Source: Streptomyces sp. TSRI0107 (GTDB lineage: Bacteria > Actinomycetota > Actinomycetes > Streptomycetales > Streptomycetaceae). Taken from it: 64,000 nt of DNA. The notes under the pieces are model-generated. The model saw only the letters and a list, made by a program, of their open reading frames with translations. It made no database searches and had not been told where the DNA came from. The stretch is taken from positions 682,001-746,000 of the forward strand of contig NZ_LIVZ01000001.1 in the NCBI RefSeq assembly GCF_001905845.1, read 5' to 3'. Below, piece by piece: positions 41,701-51,134 of this stretch (its first letter is position 1; the number at the start of each line of letters is the position of its first letter). The position numbers and the translations under genes are program-made.

Positions 41701-43206
41701 ATGCGCCCCGCCCGCTTCACCCTCGACCCCGCGTTCACCGTAGGCAAGGTCAACCCCCGCCTCTTCGGCTCCTTCGTCGAACACCTCGGCCGCTGCGTCT
41801 ACACCGGCATCTTCGAACCCGGCCACCCCACCGCGGACGACGCGGGCCTGCGCCAGGACGTCCTGGACCTCGTCCGCGAACTCGGCGTCACCGCCATCCG
41901 CTACCCCGGCGGCAACTTCGTCTCCGGCTACAAGTGGGAGGACTCCGTCGGCCCCGTCGACCAGCGCCCCCGCCGGCTCGACCTGGCCTGGCGCACGACG
42001 GAGTCCAACCGCTTCGGCCTGTCCGAGTACATCGCGTTCCTGAAGAAGGTCGGCCCCCAGGCCGAGCCCATGATGGCCGTCAACCTCGGTACGCGCGGTG
42101 TCGCCGAGGCCATCGAGCTCCAGGAGTACGCCAACCACCCGTCGGGCACGGAGCTGTCCGACCGCCGGATCGGCCACGGCGACAAGGACCCCTTCGGCAT
42201 CCGCCTGTGGTGCCTCGGCAACGAGATGGACGGCCCCTGGCAGACCGGCCACAAGACGGCAAAGGAGTACGGCCGCCTCGCCGCCGAGACCGCCCGCGCC
42301 ATGCGCCAGATCGACCCGTCCGTCGAACTCGTCGCCTGCGGCAGCTCCGGCCAGGCCATGGAGACCTTCGCCGAGTGGGAGGCGACCGTCCTCGAGGAGA
42401 CGTACGACCTCGTCGACTACATCTCCCTGCACGCCTACTACGAACCGCTCGACGGCGACGTCGACTCGTTCCTCGCGTCGGCCGTCGACATGGAGTCCTT
42501 CATCGACAACGTCGTGGCCACCTGCGACCACGTCGGCGCCCGGCTGAAGTCGAAGAAGAAGATCAACCTCTCCTTCGACGAGTGGAACGTCTGGTACCTG
42601 TCCCGCACCGAGGCGCAGGTGAGCGCCCTCGACTGGCCGGAGGCCCCGCGCCTGCTGGAGGACAACTACAGCGTCACGGACGCCGTCGTCTTCGGCTCCC
42701 TGCTCATCGCCCTGCTCCGCCACGCCGACCGGGTGACGGTCGCCTGCCTCGCCCAGCTCGTCAACGTGATCGCCCCGATCATGACCGAGCCCGGCGGCCC
42801 CGCCTGGCGGCAGACGACGTTCTTCCCCTTCGCCCAGGCCTCGAAGCACGGCCGCGGCGAGGTCCTCGACGTACGCGTCGACTCCCCGACGTACGAGACG
42901 AAGAAATACGGCGAGACGGACCTGCTGCACGCCACCGCCGTACGCGCCGAGGACGGCACCGTCACCGTCTTCGCCGTCAACCGCAGCCGCACCGAGGCGC
43001 TGCCCCTGGAGGTAGCCCTGGGCGCCCTGGACCTGACCCGGGTCGTCGAACACAGCGCCCTCGCGGACACCGACCCCGACGCCCGCAACACCCTCACCGA
43101 CCCCGAGCGCGTCACCCCCCACGGCATCGACACCACGACCCTCACGAACGGCCACCTGACCGCCGTACTGGAACCACTGTCCTGGAACATGATCCGCCTC
43201 GCCTGA
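41701..43206 (+). CDS. GH51 alpha-L-arabinofuranosidase
   Basis: 501 residues from ATG 41701 with GGAAAGG upstream. No signal peptide, so intracellular. Family signatures: VNPRLFGSFVEHLGRCVY at the N-terminus, YPGGNFVSGY, acid/base Glu in WCLGNEMDGPWQ, nucleophile Glu in LSFDEWNVWY, and a C-terminal beta-sandwich. It removes terminal arabinofuranose from imported arabino-oligosaccharides, completing the pathway started by the secreted arabinanase and importer upstream. Confidence 0.95.
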   Translation: MRPARFTLDPAFTVGKVNPRLFGSFVEHLGRCVYTGIFEPGHPTADDAGLRQDVLDLVRELGVTAIRYPGGNFVSGYKWEDSVGPVDQRPRRLDLAWRTTESNRFGLSEYIAFLKKVGPQAEPMMAVNLGTRGVAEAIELQEYANHPSGTELSDRRIGHGDKDPFGIRLWCLGNEMDGPWQTGHKTAKEYGRLAAETARAMRQIDPSVELVACGSSGQAMETFAEWEATVLEETYDLVDYISLHAYYEPLDGDVDSFLASAVDMESFIDNVVATCDHVGARLKSKKKINLSFDEWNVWYLSRTEAQVSALDWPEAPRLLEDNYSVTDAVVFGSLLIALLRHADRVTVACLAQLVNVIAPIMTEPGGPAWRQTTFFPFAQASKHGRGEVLDVRVDSPTYETKKYGETDLLHATAVRAEDGTVTVFAVNRSRTEALPLEVALGALDLTRVVEHSALADTDPDARNTLTDPERVTPHGIDTTTLTNGHLTAVLEPLSWNMIRLA

Positions 43207-43214
43207 CCCCGACG

Positions 43215-43258
43215 GAGCGGCCGGAGCCCCCTCAGCCGGTGCCGGCCTCCGGCCGCTC
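43215..43258. terminator. bidirectional terminator between the GH51 gene and a convergent gene
   Basis: A perfect 12-base inverted repeat, GAGCGGCCGGAG at 43215-43226 and CTCCGGCCGCTC at 43247-43258, encloses a 20-base loop. It begins eight bases after the GH51 stop and overlaps the 3' end of the convergent minus-strand gene. No T run; the stem strength is the evidence. Confidence 0.55.
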
Positions 43259-43648
43259 TCCGCCCTCGCCCCAGGTGAACTCGTAGCGGTTCCGTTCGCG
43301 GTCGAACGTGACGCCGATGTCGACACCGCCGATGCCGCAGTTGTCCCGCAGGCACTCGATGAGGGCCGCGGCGGCGACCTCGTCCTGGTAGTCCGTCAGC
43401 ATCGGCACATCCCAGGCGAGCACGCGCACGAGCACCGCGCCGAGCTGGTCGGCGACCAGCCCGAGGCCGAACCGCATCCACTCCTCGTCCGCCGGGGCGA
43501 GCCCCGGCGGTGGCACCCACCAGACGGGCGAGTCGTCGACCCGCCTCGCCTCGCCCGGCGGCTCGCCCAGAGGCTGGACGTCGAGGGAGACGCGGGCGAC
43601 GAGTCCCCAAGGGCCGATGCGCAGTCCGTACGCGTGGGTGAACGCCAA
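43232..43648 (-). CDS. hypothetical protein
   Basis: About 138 residues from a TTG at 43648; the start is uncertain because no ATG or GTG lies nearby and the upstream DUF4291 gene ends at 43653. The protein is acidic and soluble (WVPPPGLAPADEEWMRFGLG, then TDYQDEVAAAALIECL, ending FTWGEGGERPEAGTG). I do not recognise a family. It is third in a minus-strand run after the immunity candidate and DUF4291 gene downstream of the Rhs toxin, so an immunity or accessory role is possible but only by position. Confidence 0.55.
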   Translation of the reverse strand: MAFTHAYGLRIGPWGLVARVSLDVQPLGEPPGEARRVDDSPVWWVPPPGLAPADEEWMRFGLGLVADQLGAVLVRVLAWDVPMLTDYQDEVAAAALIECLRDNCGIGGVDIGVTFDRERNRYEFTWGEGGERPEAGTG

Positions 43649-43652
43649 CCGG

Positions 43653-44258
43653 TCAGCCGTCCGCTCCGAGCCGTCGGCGCAGATGCTCCGGAAGCGGGTA
43701 AGGGCGCTCGGCCGGGAGATGACCCAGCGCGTCCTCGGTTCGACCGTCCAGCACGGCGGAGTGGACCGACCGGGCCAGTTCGGTGACGTCCGCCAGGTCC
43801 GCGATCCAATGGTCCACGTAACGGTCCACGGCCTCGCCGGACAGGCCGACCTGAATGGCACGCCAGGGCTGCGGCTCCAGATGGACCGACCGGTCCGGGT
43901 CCCACTGCACGCGCACCGGGCACTCGGCGACCTGCGCACGCCACTCGTCCCGGTCCGCGTGTACATCCCGCTGGAAGTGACTGAGGGCCGAGTGCTCCAG
44001 CGCCCACTCGAACCCCGCCCGGTCGATGTCGATGCGCAGGACACGTTCCTGATTCGGCTTCCGGGCCCAGCCGCAGCGGTACATCATCCACAGGAACGAC
44101 GGCTTGATCCACGTCATGCGTTCGCGCTTGAACGGTGCCACGAACGTCCCGGCCCGCAGGGCGGACTCGGCGATCTCGGGCGGATACGCCTGGTACACCG
44201 TGATCACGGAGTCCGTGTAGGCCGCCCGCACGACGCGGACATCTTCGTTCTCCGTCAC
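43653..44258 (-). CDS. DUF4291 family protein
   Basis: 201 residues from GTG 44258, which overlaps the stop of the upstream gene (GTGA). Family marks are clear: RAAYTDSVITVYQAYPPEIA, FKRERMTWIKPSFLWMMYR, SGW-type CGWARKPNQERVL and WDPDRSVHLEPQPWRAIQVGL. Function of DUF4291 is not established; it is a stand-alone domain of about 200 residues and this copy is full length. It lies in the small-gene run downstream of the Rhs toxin. Confidence 0.9.
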   Translation of the reverse strand: MTENEDVRVVRAAYTDSVITVYQAYPPEIAESALRAGTFVAPFKRERMTWIKPSFLWMMYRCGWARKPNQERVLRIDIDRAGFEWALEHSALSHFQRDVHADRDEWRAQVAECPVRVQWDPDRSVHLEPQPWRAIQVGLSGEAVDRYVDHWIADLADVTELARSVHSAVLDGRTEDALGHLPAERPYPLPEHLRRRLGADG

Positions 44259-44815
44259 CGCTCGTACGCCTCGGACACCCAGGCGCTCGCCTTGTGGACC
44301 TCGGGTCCCTCGACGTGCGCGGCACCCGCCGTGTACAGCAGCCACAGCAGTTCGAGAGATCCGAAGAAGGACTCTCCCCAGCTGTCGACCCAGACCCGGA
44401 CCTGCGACGGGCCGACCGGGACGACGTCCCAGAACTCCCAGCCGCGTGAATCATCGTCCGGGTCGAATCGGAAGATCCAGTTCTGCAAGGTCCAGGGGTT
44501 TCCGCCCCCGCGGTTCACATACGAGGCGCGGCCGTCCCGGGTGAGATCCTGAACGTCCTCACCGTCACGCGTGGAAATTGCCGTGAACCAGTCCGGGAAC
44601 TCGTCCGCAGGCAGGTCCTCGTCGCCGAACTCCGCCGTGCAGGCCAGCTCGAGCGCGGCCGAAAGGACCTGACGCACCCGCTCTGTGTAAGCCTCGGGGG
44701 AGCCCTCGGCGACATGGGCGGTGAACGTGGCCAGAACCGGTGGAGCGGACTCGGCCGGCGGGCGCTGACGCACGCGGTCCAGTTCGGCGGTGACGCTCTC
44801 CTCGCTGTGGATCAT
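44255..44815 (-). CDS. candidate immunity protein for the Rhs toxin (unknown family)
   Basis: 186 residues, soluble and acidic (AEFGDEDLPADEFPDWFTAI, FRFDPDDDSRGWEFWDVVPV). It begins nine bases after the Rhs stop on the same strand, the usual place for the cognate immunity protein of a polymorphic toxin. Low pI and lack of signal peptide fit a cytoplasmic inhibitor. I do not recognise its family. The overlap with the DUF4291 start shows it belongs to one transcript with that gene. Confidence 0.55.
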   Translation of the reverse strand: MIHSEESVTAELDRVRQRPPAESAPPVLATFTAHVAEGSPEAYTERVRQVLSAALELACTAEFGDEDLPADEFPDWFTAISTRDGEDVQDLTRDGRASYVNRGGGNPWTLQNWIFRFDPDDDSRGWEFWDVVPVGPSQVRVWVDSWGESFFGSLELLWLLYTAGAAHVEGPEVHKASAWVSEAYER

Positions 44816-44824
44816 CCGGCGATC

Positions 44825-47800
44825 CTACCCTTCCTGCACCACGCGCCCCGAGTTGGGGAGGACCTTGTCCCGCAGCCCGTCGAGGAGCTTTGCCGGAATT
44901 CCGTAGAGGTCCGGGCCCTTGGTCGGATCGGAGATCTCCGGATATTCCTTGAGCAGTTCCTTCCATTCCTGACGGGTGAAGGCCTCGCCGTCCGGATGGT
45001 CGTCCTTGTTCTGCGGCAGAGCCGATTCCCGGATCGAGTCGCGGTATTCCCTGGGAACGTCGAAGGAGACGATCTGGCCGCCGTCGCCGCGGAATTCGGT
45101 GGTGTGCCTGATGTCGTCGCTCATGTTCAGATAGAGCTTCCCGTTCCCCGTGATCGTCACCTCGCCGTTCTCGCCGATGTGGATGCGCTGGCTGAGCGGG
45201 TGATCGGTCTGCTTGCGGTAGACGGTGATCGCGTCCTCTTCGCAGCGCGCCAGTCCCAGCGGGTCCATCCACGTGTGCGGGTTGTGCACGTACGCCGTCG
45301 GGTTGGGCGCGGGCGCCAGCCCCAGGGGGTCGGCGGTGAGGTAACGGGCGGTCTCCGGGTCGTAATGGCGGAAGTAGTTGTAGTGGAGACCGGTCTCGGG
45401 GTCACTGTACTGGCCGGGGAAGCGGAGCGGGGTGTAGGCGGTGGCGTCGGTGTTCCAGGTGGTGGCGCCCCAGAGAGTGGTGCGGGTGCGCCAGGCGATG
45501 TCGCCGTTCTCGTCGACGAGTTCGCGGGGGGAGCCGATGAGGTCGGTGACGATCGCGAAGAAGCGGGAGTCGATCTCCTCCTGCGGGGCGTCGGCGGCCG
45601 TGACGCGCTCGGTTTGCGCGATCGGGTGAAGACCCTGGTGGTCCCAGGTGAGCGTGACCGGGTTCGGCAGGTCGGCGGCCCACGTGGTCTGTTCGCACAG
45701 GGTCGTGCCGTCCCAGGTGAAGTCGACGCGCTCGACGACCGTCTCGCCGTCGGCCCCGAGGCGGAGCTTCGCGGTACGGCGGCCCAGCGGGTCGTAGGTG
45801 TAGCGCCAGACGATGCCGTCCGGCGTGGTCACCCGGGTGAGCCGGTCCTCGGCGTCCCATTCGTAGCGCCAGGTGTCCGGCTTGCGGGACAGCCGGGTCT
45901 TCTGGCGCAGGGTGACCCGGCCCAGCGCGTCGTGCTCGTAGCGGACGTTCCCGGCGCGTGTGATGCGGGTGCCGGTGTAGGCGCGGTCGCCGGTGGCCTC
46001 CTGGCCGGGGTGCGCGGCCGGCCAGGAGGCATGCGTCTGGTTGCCGGCGGTGTCGTAAGCGTAGGTCTCGGTCCAGTTCTCGGCGCGGACGGCGGTGACG
46101 CGGCCGGCCACGTCGAGTTCGTACCGGCGAAGACCGTCCAGATGGTCGTCGGCGGACGTCAGATGGCCGTCGGCGCGATAGGTGTAGGCGCGGCGCTGAA
46201 GGGTGCGGCCGTCCGCGCCCGTCGTCGACTGGGTGGCGAGCCGGCCCAGCGGGTCGTAGGTGTGCTGAAGGGTGAGGAAGTCGCCGAAGTGCCGGGTGAG
46301 TTCGCGGCCCGCGGCGTCGTACGCGATGTCGACGGAGCGGCCGGAGGCCACCAGGCCGGTGCGGCGGCCCGCCGCGTCGTACGACCATGTGGTCGTCGCG
46401 CCGGTGGGTGTCGTACGTCCGTTTCGGCGTCCCAGCTCGTCGTGGGCGTAGGTGAGTACCCGGCCGTCGACGGACTCCGACCGGACGAGTCCGTACTGGT
46501 CGCGGGTGATGGCCAGACGGGTGCCGTCGGGGCCGGTCGCCTCGGCCAGCCGGCCGTTCCTGTCGTAGGTGTAGGCGGTGACCTGGCCGGCGGCGTCCTT
46601 GCGGAGGATCTGACCCAGCGCGTTGCGCTCAAAGGTGGTGGTCTCGCCCAGGGCGTTCGTGCGGGCCACCAGGCGGCCCGCGGCGTCGTGCCGATAGCCG
46701 AGGGTGCGGTCGTCGAAGTCGGTCTCCGCGAGCAGGCGGCCCGCCGGATCCCGGCGGTAACTCCAGGTCAGCCCCTGCGGATCGGTGACCTGGGTCAGGC
46801 GCAGCTCGGTGTCGTGGGCGAACTCGTAGCGGACGCCGTCGGGGGTGGTGCGGGCGGTGAGCAGGTCGAAGTGGGTGTACTCGAAGCGGGTCTCGCCGCC
46901 GAGCGGATCGACGTGGGTGGTGCAGTTGCCCTCGCCGTCGTAGGTCCAGGACTCCTGGGTGCCGTCGGGCAGGGTACGCCGGGCCAGTCGGTTCTCCGGG
47001 GTCCACTCCAGATGGGTGGTGGCGCCCGTGGGATCGGTGCGGGTGACGGGGCGGCCGAGGGCGTCGTGGGTCTGACGGGCGACCGCGCCGAGCGGGTCCG
47101 TGATCTCCTGCGGCAGACCGGCCGCGTTGCAGCGGATCGTGGTGACGTTGCCGAGCGGGTCGGTGACCGAGGTGAGTCGGCCCGCCTCGTCGTAGCCGAA
47201 CCGGGTGGTGTGGCCCGCCGGCGTGGTGAGGGATGTGCGGTTGGCGCGGTTGTCGTAGGCGTGCCGGGTGATGTTGCCGTCCGGGGTGCGGACGCTCAGG
47301 GGTTCCGAGAACGCTCCGTACTCCGCGGTGGTCTCGGCGCCGTCGGGGCGCACCACCGCCACGAGGCGGCCCGCGTCGTCGTAGCGGTGGACCACGGTGT
47401 GGCCGAGCGGGTCGGTGCGGCTGAGCAGGCGGTCGCGGTGGTCCCAGGTCTGGGTGGTCGTGTTGCCGAGCGGGTCGGTGATGGAGACGATCTGGCCCCG
47501 CGGGTTGGCACGGTAGACGGTGGCGTGGCCCAGGGAGTCGGTGTAGGTGGCGGTGGTGGTGCCGTCGGCGTCGGGACCCGCGTAGGCGATGCGCGAGTCG
47601 AGGATGCCGCCGCTGCCTCGGGTGGCGATCACCCGGCCGCCGTCGTCGTAGACGTAGGCGAAGTCCGTGTCGTTGCTGTCGTGCCAGCCGGTGACGCGGT
47701 GCGCGCCGTCGTAGGTGAAGCGGGTCGCCGCGCCGACGGCGTTGACGACCTCCCGCAGGTCGCCGCCGTCGTCGTACCGGTAGGCGCGCAGGCGCAGTGG

Positions 47801-49507
47801 GCCGTCCTCGGTGACGGCTTGCACGGCGGTCACCCGGCCGGTGCCGGCCGCGCAGGTCGGCGTCAGCCGGTAGCCGCCGGAGTGGGCGATCTCCGACAGG
47901 ACGTCGTCCGTGTCGCGTTCGAGGGTGATGTGGTTGCGGTTGCGGTCCTCGATCCGGCTCAGCCACCAGACGCCCTCGGTGGTCTCGGCGGGTTCGAAGG
48001 AACGGGTCAGGCCGGTGTGCGGGTCCTGCACCACCAGCACGTACGAGCTGCCCTGGGAGACGTACGTCAGCGGCAGGCGTTCGCCCGCCACCGGGTCGAC
48101 CCGGTCGCCGACGATGTCCGGGGTGCGCGGGTAGTACAGGCTGGAGCCGTCCTCGCGGCGCCACCACACGCCGTGCGCGTCCCGGTCCTTCTCCAGTCGC
48201 TCGTCGAGCGTGGAGGCCCACGACGGGCCGAAGGCGATGCCGTGCGCGTAGCCGGTCAGGTGGGTGCGGCGCAGCCTCAGCGGCAGGATGCCGGGCAGGT
48301 CCACGTCGGTCTGCGCCATCACCATCTGGCCGGTGGCCATGTCGATGGGGTCGCCGCACGTCTCCTTGTCCGCCAGGGCACGGGCGTCCTTGGAACGCTG
48401 GAGAAGGTCCGGGTCGTTCTTGGCGTCCGCGTCGACCTTGGGGCGGGTGCCCGAGCCGGACGTCCCGTCCCCGCCCTTGCCGTCCCCGTGCTTTCCGACG
48501 TCGACGCCCTTGGCCTGGTCGCCGACGCCCTTGTCGTTGCCCTTGTGCAGCCGCGAGGTGGCCTTGACCCGGTCCGGAACGGTCTCCGTGATGTGCTTGG
48601 TCACCTTGGCCAGAGCCTTGTCCGTGCCCTTGAGCGCGCCGTGCAGCACGCTGTCGAAGGCCTCGGTGAACGGGTCCCGGCCCTTGCTCCGGCCGAACGC
48701 GCTCCGGGCCTTGCCCAGGTGCGTGGAGGCGGCCGTGCGCAGTTCGCCGCCGTGCCCCGACACCTTCCCGGCGCCGTCCGTGAACTCGAAGTGGTCGATG
48801 TGGGTCCGCTTCTGCGGGCCGCCGCCTCCGCCCCCGCCGCCCCCGCCACCGGCCGAGGCCAGCTGCATCCCGCCCTTGCCCCCGTGCCCACCGTGGCCGC
48901 CGTCGCCGCCGCTGCCGTCCGCGGGCGGCGGGGAGAACGCGCCCTCGGCCAGGTCGAGCACCATGTCCTCGACCATCGCCTCCAGCTTGGCGTTCACCGG
49001 CTCGGTGAGCTTGGCGATCACCTCGTCGACGATCCGCTCCACGGCCTCGTCGATGATCCGCTTGACCACCTGCCGCATCGCCGCGACCTCGGCCGCGCCG
49101 ATCAGCGCGGACAGGCCGCCGGTGACCACGGCGAGCCCGGCGGAGATGCCGACCGAGGCCGCCATGACGCCCAGCTCGATCTCGGCCTTGGTCTTCATCC
49201 CGTAGATGATGTCGGCGAGTGCGTCACAGGCGTCCGCGAACAGCCTGGCCAGCTCCGGGAGTTTCTCCAGGTGACCGGACTTCACCTGCGCCCAGTGCTT
49301 CTCCATCGCGTCGACGGCCCAGCCCTCGGAGGAGGACAGGATCCGGGTGAACGCCTTGTGCGCGTCGCCGCCGTGGCCCTCGAACTTCTCCGCGAAGTCC
49401 CGCATGGCCGTGGCCATCTCGCGGTAGTCGTCCTCGTCCACGTTAGGGAAGTTGATCCCGATGAAGTCCAGGACATCGTCGAGCCAGCCCGGAATCGTGT
49501 AACCCAC
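44825..49507 (-). CDS. Rhs/YD-repeat polymorphic toxin with CpnT-like N-terminus
   Basis: 1560 residues from GTG 49507 (GGGGGA upstream). Order: an N-terminal helical module (about 1-190) resembling the CpnT/WXG-like trafficking region of actinobacterial toxins; a Gly-rich linker near 215; a DUF6531 domain starting CGDPIDMATGQMVM near 380; many RHS/YD repeats over about 450-1360; the core end YNYFRHYDPETARYLTADPLGL; then a variable C-terminal toxin region from about 1417 (AITVYRKQTDHPLSQRI, LYLNMSDDIRHTTEF, GQIVSFDVP). The last part may be an ADP-ribosyltransferase-like toxin (weak guess). Immunity candidate follows. Confidence 0.9.
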   Translation of the reverse strand: MGYTIPGWLDDVLDFIGINFPNVDEDDYREMATAMRDFAEKFEGHGGDAHKAFTRILSSSEGWAVDAMEKHWAQVKSGHLEKLPELARLFADACDALADIIYGMKTKAEIELGVMAASVGISAGLAVVTGGLSALIGAAEVAAMRQVVKRIIDEAVERIVDEVIAKLTEPVNAKLEAMVEDMVLDLAEGAFSPPPADGSGGDGGHGGHGGKGGMQLASAGGGGGGGGGGGPQKRTHIDHFEFTDGAGKVSGHGGELRTAASTHLGKARSAFGRSKGRDPFTEAFDSVLHGALKGTDKALAKVTKHITETVPDRVKATSRLHKGNDKGVGDQAKGVDVGKHGDGKGGDGTSGSGTRPKVDADAKNDPDLLQRSKDARALADKETCGDPIDMATGQMVMAQTDVDLPGILPLRLRRTHLTGYAHGIAFGPSWASTLDERLEKDRDAHGVWWRREDGSSLYYPRTPDIVGDRVDPVAGERLPLTYVSQGSSYVLVVQDPHTGLTRSFEPAETTEGVWWLSRIEDRNRNHITLERDTDDVLSEIAHSGGYRLTPTCAAGTGRVTAVQAVTEDGPLRLRAYRYDDGGDLREVVNAVGAATRFTYDGAHRVTGWHDSNDTDFAYVYDDGGRVIATRGSGGILDSRIAYAGPDADGTTTATYTDSLGHATVYRANPRGQIVSITDPLGNTTTQTWDHRDRLLSRTDPLGHTVVHRYDDAGRLVAVVRPDGAETTAEYGAFSEPLSVRTPDGNITRHAYDNRANRTSLTTPAGHTTRFGYDEAGRLTSVTDPLGNVTTIRCNAAGLPQEITDPLGAVARQTHDALGRPVTRTDPTGATTHLEWTPENRLARRTLPDGTQESWTYDGEGNCTTHVDPLGGETRFEYTHFDLLTARTTPDGVRYEFAHDTELRLTQVTDPQGLTWSYRRDPAGRLLAETDFDDRTLGYRHDAAGRLVARTNALGETTTFERNALGQILRKDAAGQVTAYTYDRNGRLAEATGPDGTRLAITRDQYGLVRSESVDGRVLTYAHDELGRRNGRTTPTGATTTWSYDAAGRRTGLVASGRSVDIAYDAAGRELTRHFGDFLTLQHTYDPLGRLATQSTTGADGRTLQRRAYTYRADGHLTSADDHLDGLRRYELDVAGRVTAVRAENWTETYAYDTAGNQTHASWPAAHPGQEATGDRAYTGTRITRAGNVRYEHDALGRVTLRQKTRLSRKPDTWRYEWDAEDRLTRVTTPDGIVWRYTYDPLGRRTAKLRLGADGETVVERVDFTWDGTTLCEQTTWAADLPNPVTLTWDHQGLHPIAQTERVTAADAPQEEIDSRFFAIVTDLIGSPRELVDENGDIAWRTRTTLWGATTWNTDATAYTPLRFPGQYSDPETGLHYNYFRHYDPETARYLTADPLGLAPAPNPTAYVHNPHTWMDPLGLARCEEDAITVYRKQTDHPLSQRIHIGENGEVTITGNGKLYLNMSDDIRHTTEFRGDGGQIVSFDVPREYRDSIRESALPQNKDDHPDGEAFTRQEWKELLKEYPEISDPTKGPDLYGIPAKLLDGLRDKVLPNSGRVVQEG

Positions 49508-49776
49508 GTGTGTCGTCCCCCGTGTACCTCGCACAGCCCGGTACCCCGGCTGCCGTGTGTGCCTCTGAGACCCTATAGAGGGGAGACGTTTCACTTGAGA
49601 CCGCGGTTGCGGCAGTGAACGCGGGTGACTCGGGGCGGCGCACTGGCGGTTCGGCACCGTGGACTGGAAGGTCGTCACGCGGATCGGCGTACCGTCGGCG
49701 GGGTCATCGTCGCGACGAACGCCGGAGCGGAAAACGGTCGGCGCGTGAGCACGCCCCGAAGCTACCCTCGGCGGCG

Positions 49777-50190
49777 ATGAACAGACGGCGACAGAAGAAG
49801 CTGACGGCACGCCTGGTGACGGCCGCCTTCCTGGGCGACCACACCGACGTGAAGACCCTCCTGCGCGCGGGCGCGGACCCGCGAACCCCTAACGCCGAGG
49901 GCACCACCCCGCTCTACGCGGCGTCCGTCCACGGCGCCACCGACATCGTCCGCACCCTCCTGGCCGCCGGTGCCGCCCCCGACGCGGAGAGCGGCCACGG
50001 CAGCGAGGGCACACCCCTGTGCGGAGCCGCCTGCTGGGGCCACACGGACACGGTCCGCGAACTCCTCGCCCACGGCGCCGACCCCAACCTCCGCGAGGAC
50101 GCCGGCACCGGCCTCACCCCGCTGGCCTGGGCCCTCCAGGGCCGGCACCCGGAGACAGCGGAGGCACTGCGGGCGGCGGGGGCGGCGTAA
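49777..50190 (+). CDS. ankyrin-repeat protein
   Basis: 137 residues from ATG 49777. After a basic start (MNRRRQKKLTARLVTAAF) there are about four ankyrin repeats: DVKTLLRAGADPRTPNAEG, TTPLYAASVHGATDIVRTLL, GTPLCGAACWGHTDTVRELL and LTPLAWALQGRHPETAEAL. Such proteins mediate protein-protein contacts. It is divergent from the Rhs gene and has no operon partner. A specific function cannot be given. Confidence 0.85.
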   Translation: MNRRRQKKLTARLVTAAFLGDHTDVKTLLRAGADPRTPNAEGTTPLYAASVHGATDIVRTLLAAGAAPDAESGHGSEGTPLCGAACWGHTDTVRELLAHGADPNLREDAGTGLTPLAWALQGRHPETAEALRAAGAA

Positions 50191-50194
50191 TCGT

Positions 50195-50998
50195 CACCGC
50201 CTGCTGCGAAGTGGCTGTTGGGGCCGCCCGCTTCTTGGTCAGTGTCGTGCTTCCGCGCCCCGAGTAAAGGGCGCTACGCCTACGGCTCCGCGTCGGCTCC
50301 GCCGATGGGCCTGCGGCCCACCCTTGACTCGGGCCGCTCCAGCCCGGGTGAGAAGCGAGCGGGCGGCCCGGAAAGACGGGGGCCCAGGGAGATACCGTAC
50401 GTGTTGGCTGGGATGCGGGCCGGGGTCGGGGGCGCGTCAGCGCCGCAGGGGCACGCCGGGTGGGCTGAGCGGCCACCGGTGGGTGGGGGCTGGGGGTGCG
50501 CGTCAGCGCCTCGCCGGCACGCCGGGTGGGCTCAGCGGCTGATGGCCGGTTGGGGGGGGGCACGGGGCGGGTGCTCAGGACGAGGCCTTTGGAAGCTTTG
50601 GGCGTCCTCGGCGCGGTGCCCATCAAGGATCTCTCCCGCAATCCCCGCCCATCCACTGGCCCAAAGCATCCAACCTCCCCCCATCAGGGAAGCCCACCCA
50701 CCGATAGCCGCTAAGCCGCCCCCGGCGTGCCCCCGCGGCGCTGACGCGCCCCTCGTTCGCCGGTCAACCGGCCGGCCCACGGTGCCGGAGACCGGCAGGG
50801 GGCCACCGTCTTTCCGGGCCGTCCGCTCGCTTCTCACCCGTGCTGGAGCGGCCCGAGTCAAGGGTGGGCCGCAGGCCCATCGGCGGAGCCGACGCGGAAC
50901 GCAGCGCAGCGGAGTGAAGCGCCCTTTACTCGGGGCGCGGAAGCGCGACACTGACCAAGAAGCGGGCGGCCCCACGGCCACTTCATCAGCAGGCGGTG
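50195..50998. repeat. long imperfect inverted repeat filling a 944-base intergenic region
   Basis: The arms are about 50195-50487 and 50693-50998. They match as inverted copies over nearly 300 bases: for example CACCGCCTGCTG (50195) pairs with CAGCAGGCGGTG (50987), and the segment around CCGCGCCCCGAGTAAAGGGC at 50259 returns inverted near 50923. The inner 205 bases include a third, shorter copy of the GCGCGTCAGCGC...CACGCCGGGTGGGCT block near 50500. No coding frame in it looks real. It could fold into a large stem or be a decayed mobile element; the flanking 50999-51134 holds the EACC1 promoter. Confidence 0.75.
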
Positions 50999-51134
50999 CC
51001 GAAGACGCCGCCCCTGCGGCACAGGGAAACTCGCGGAGTCGGTGGTGCCTCCGGGGCATGGAGACCACACTGGGACCGTGTCGCACCGGCAGGCCGGCAG
51101 GCCGGCAGATCGGCCGGGCAAGGGGGAGGCGCCT

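Noticed and set aside
44714..49618. 1634-codon plus-strand open frame opposite the Rhs gene
   Set aside because: Antisense of YD repeats; no ribosome-binding start and repetitive Gly/Val composition, whereas the minus strand shows DUF6531, YD repeats and the core end.
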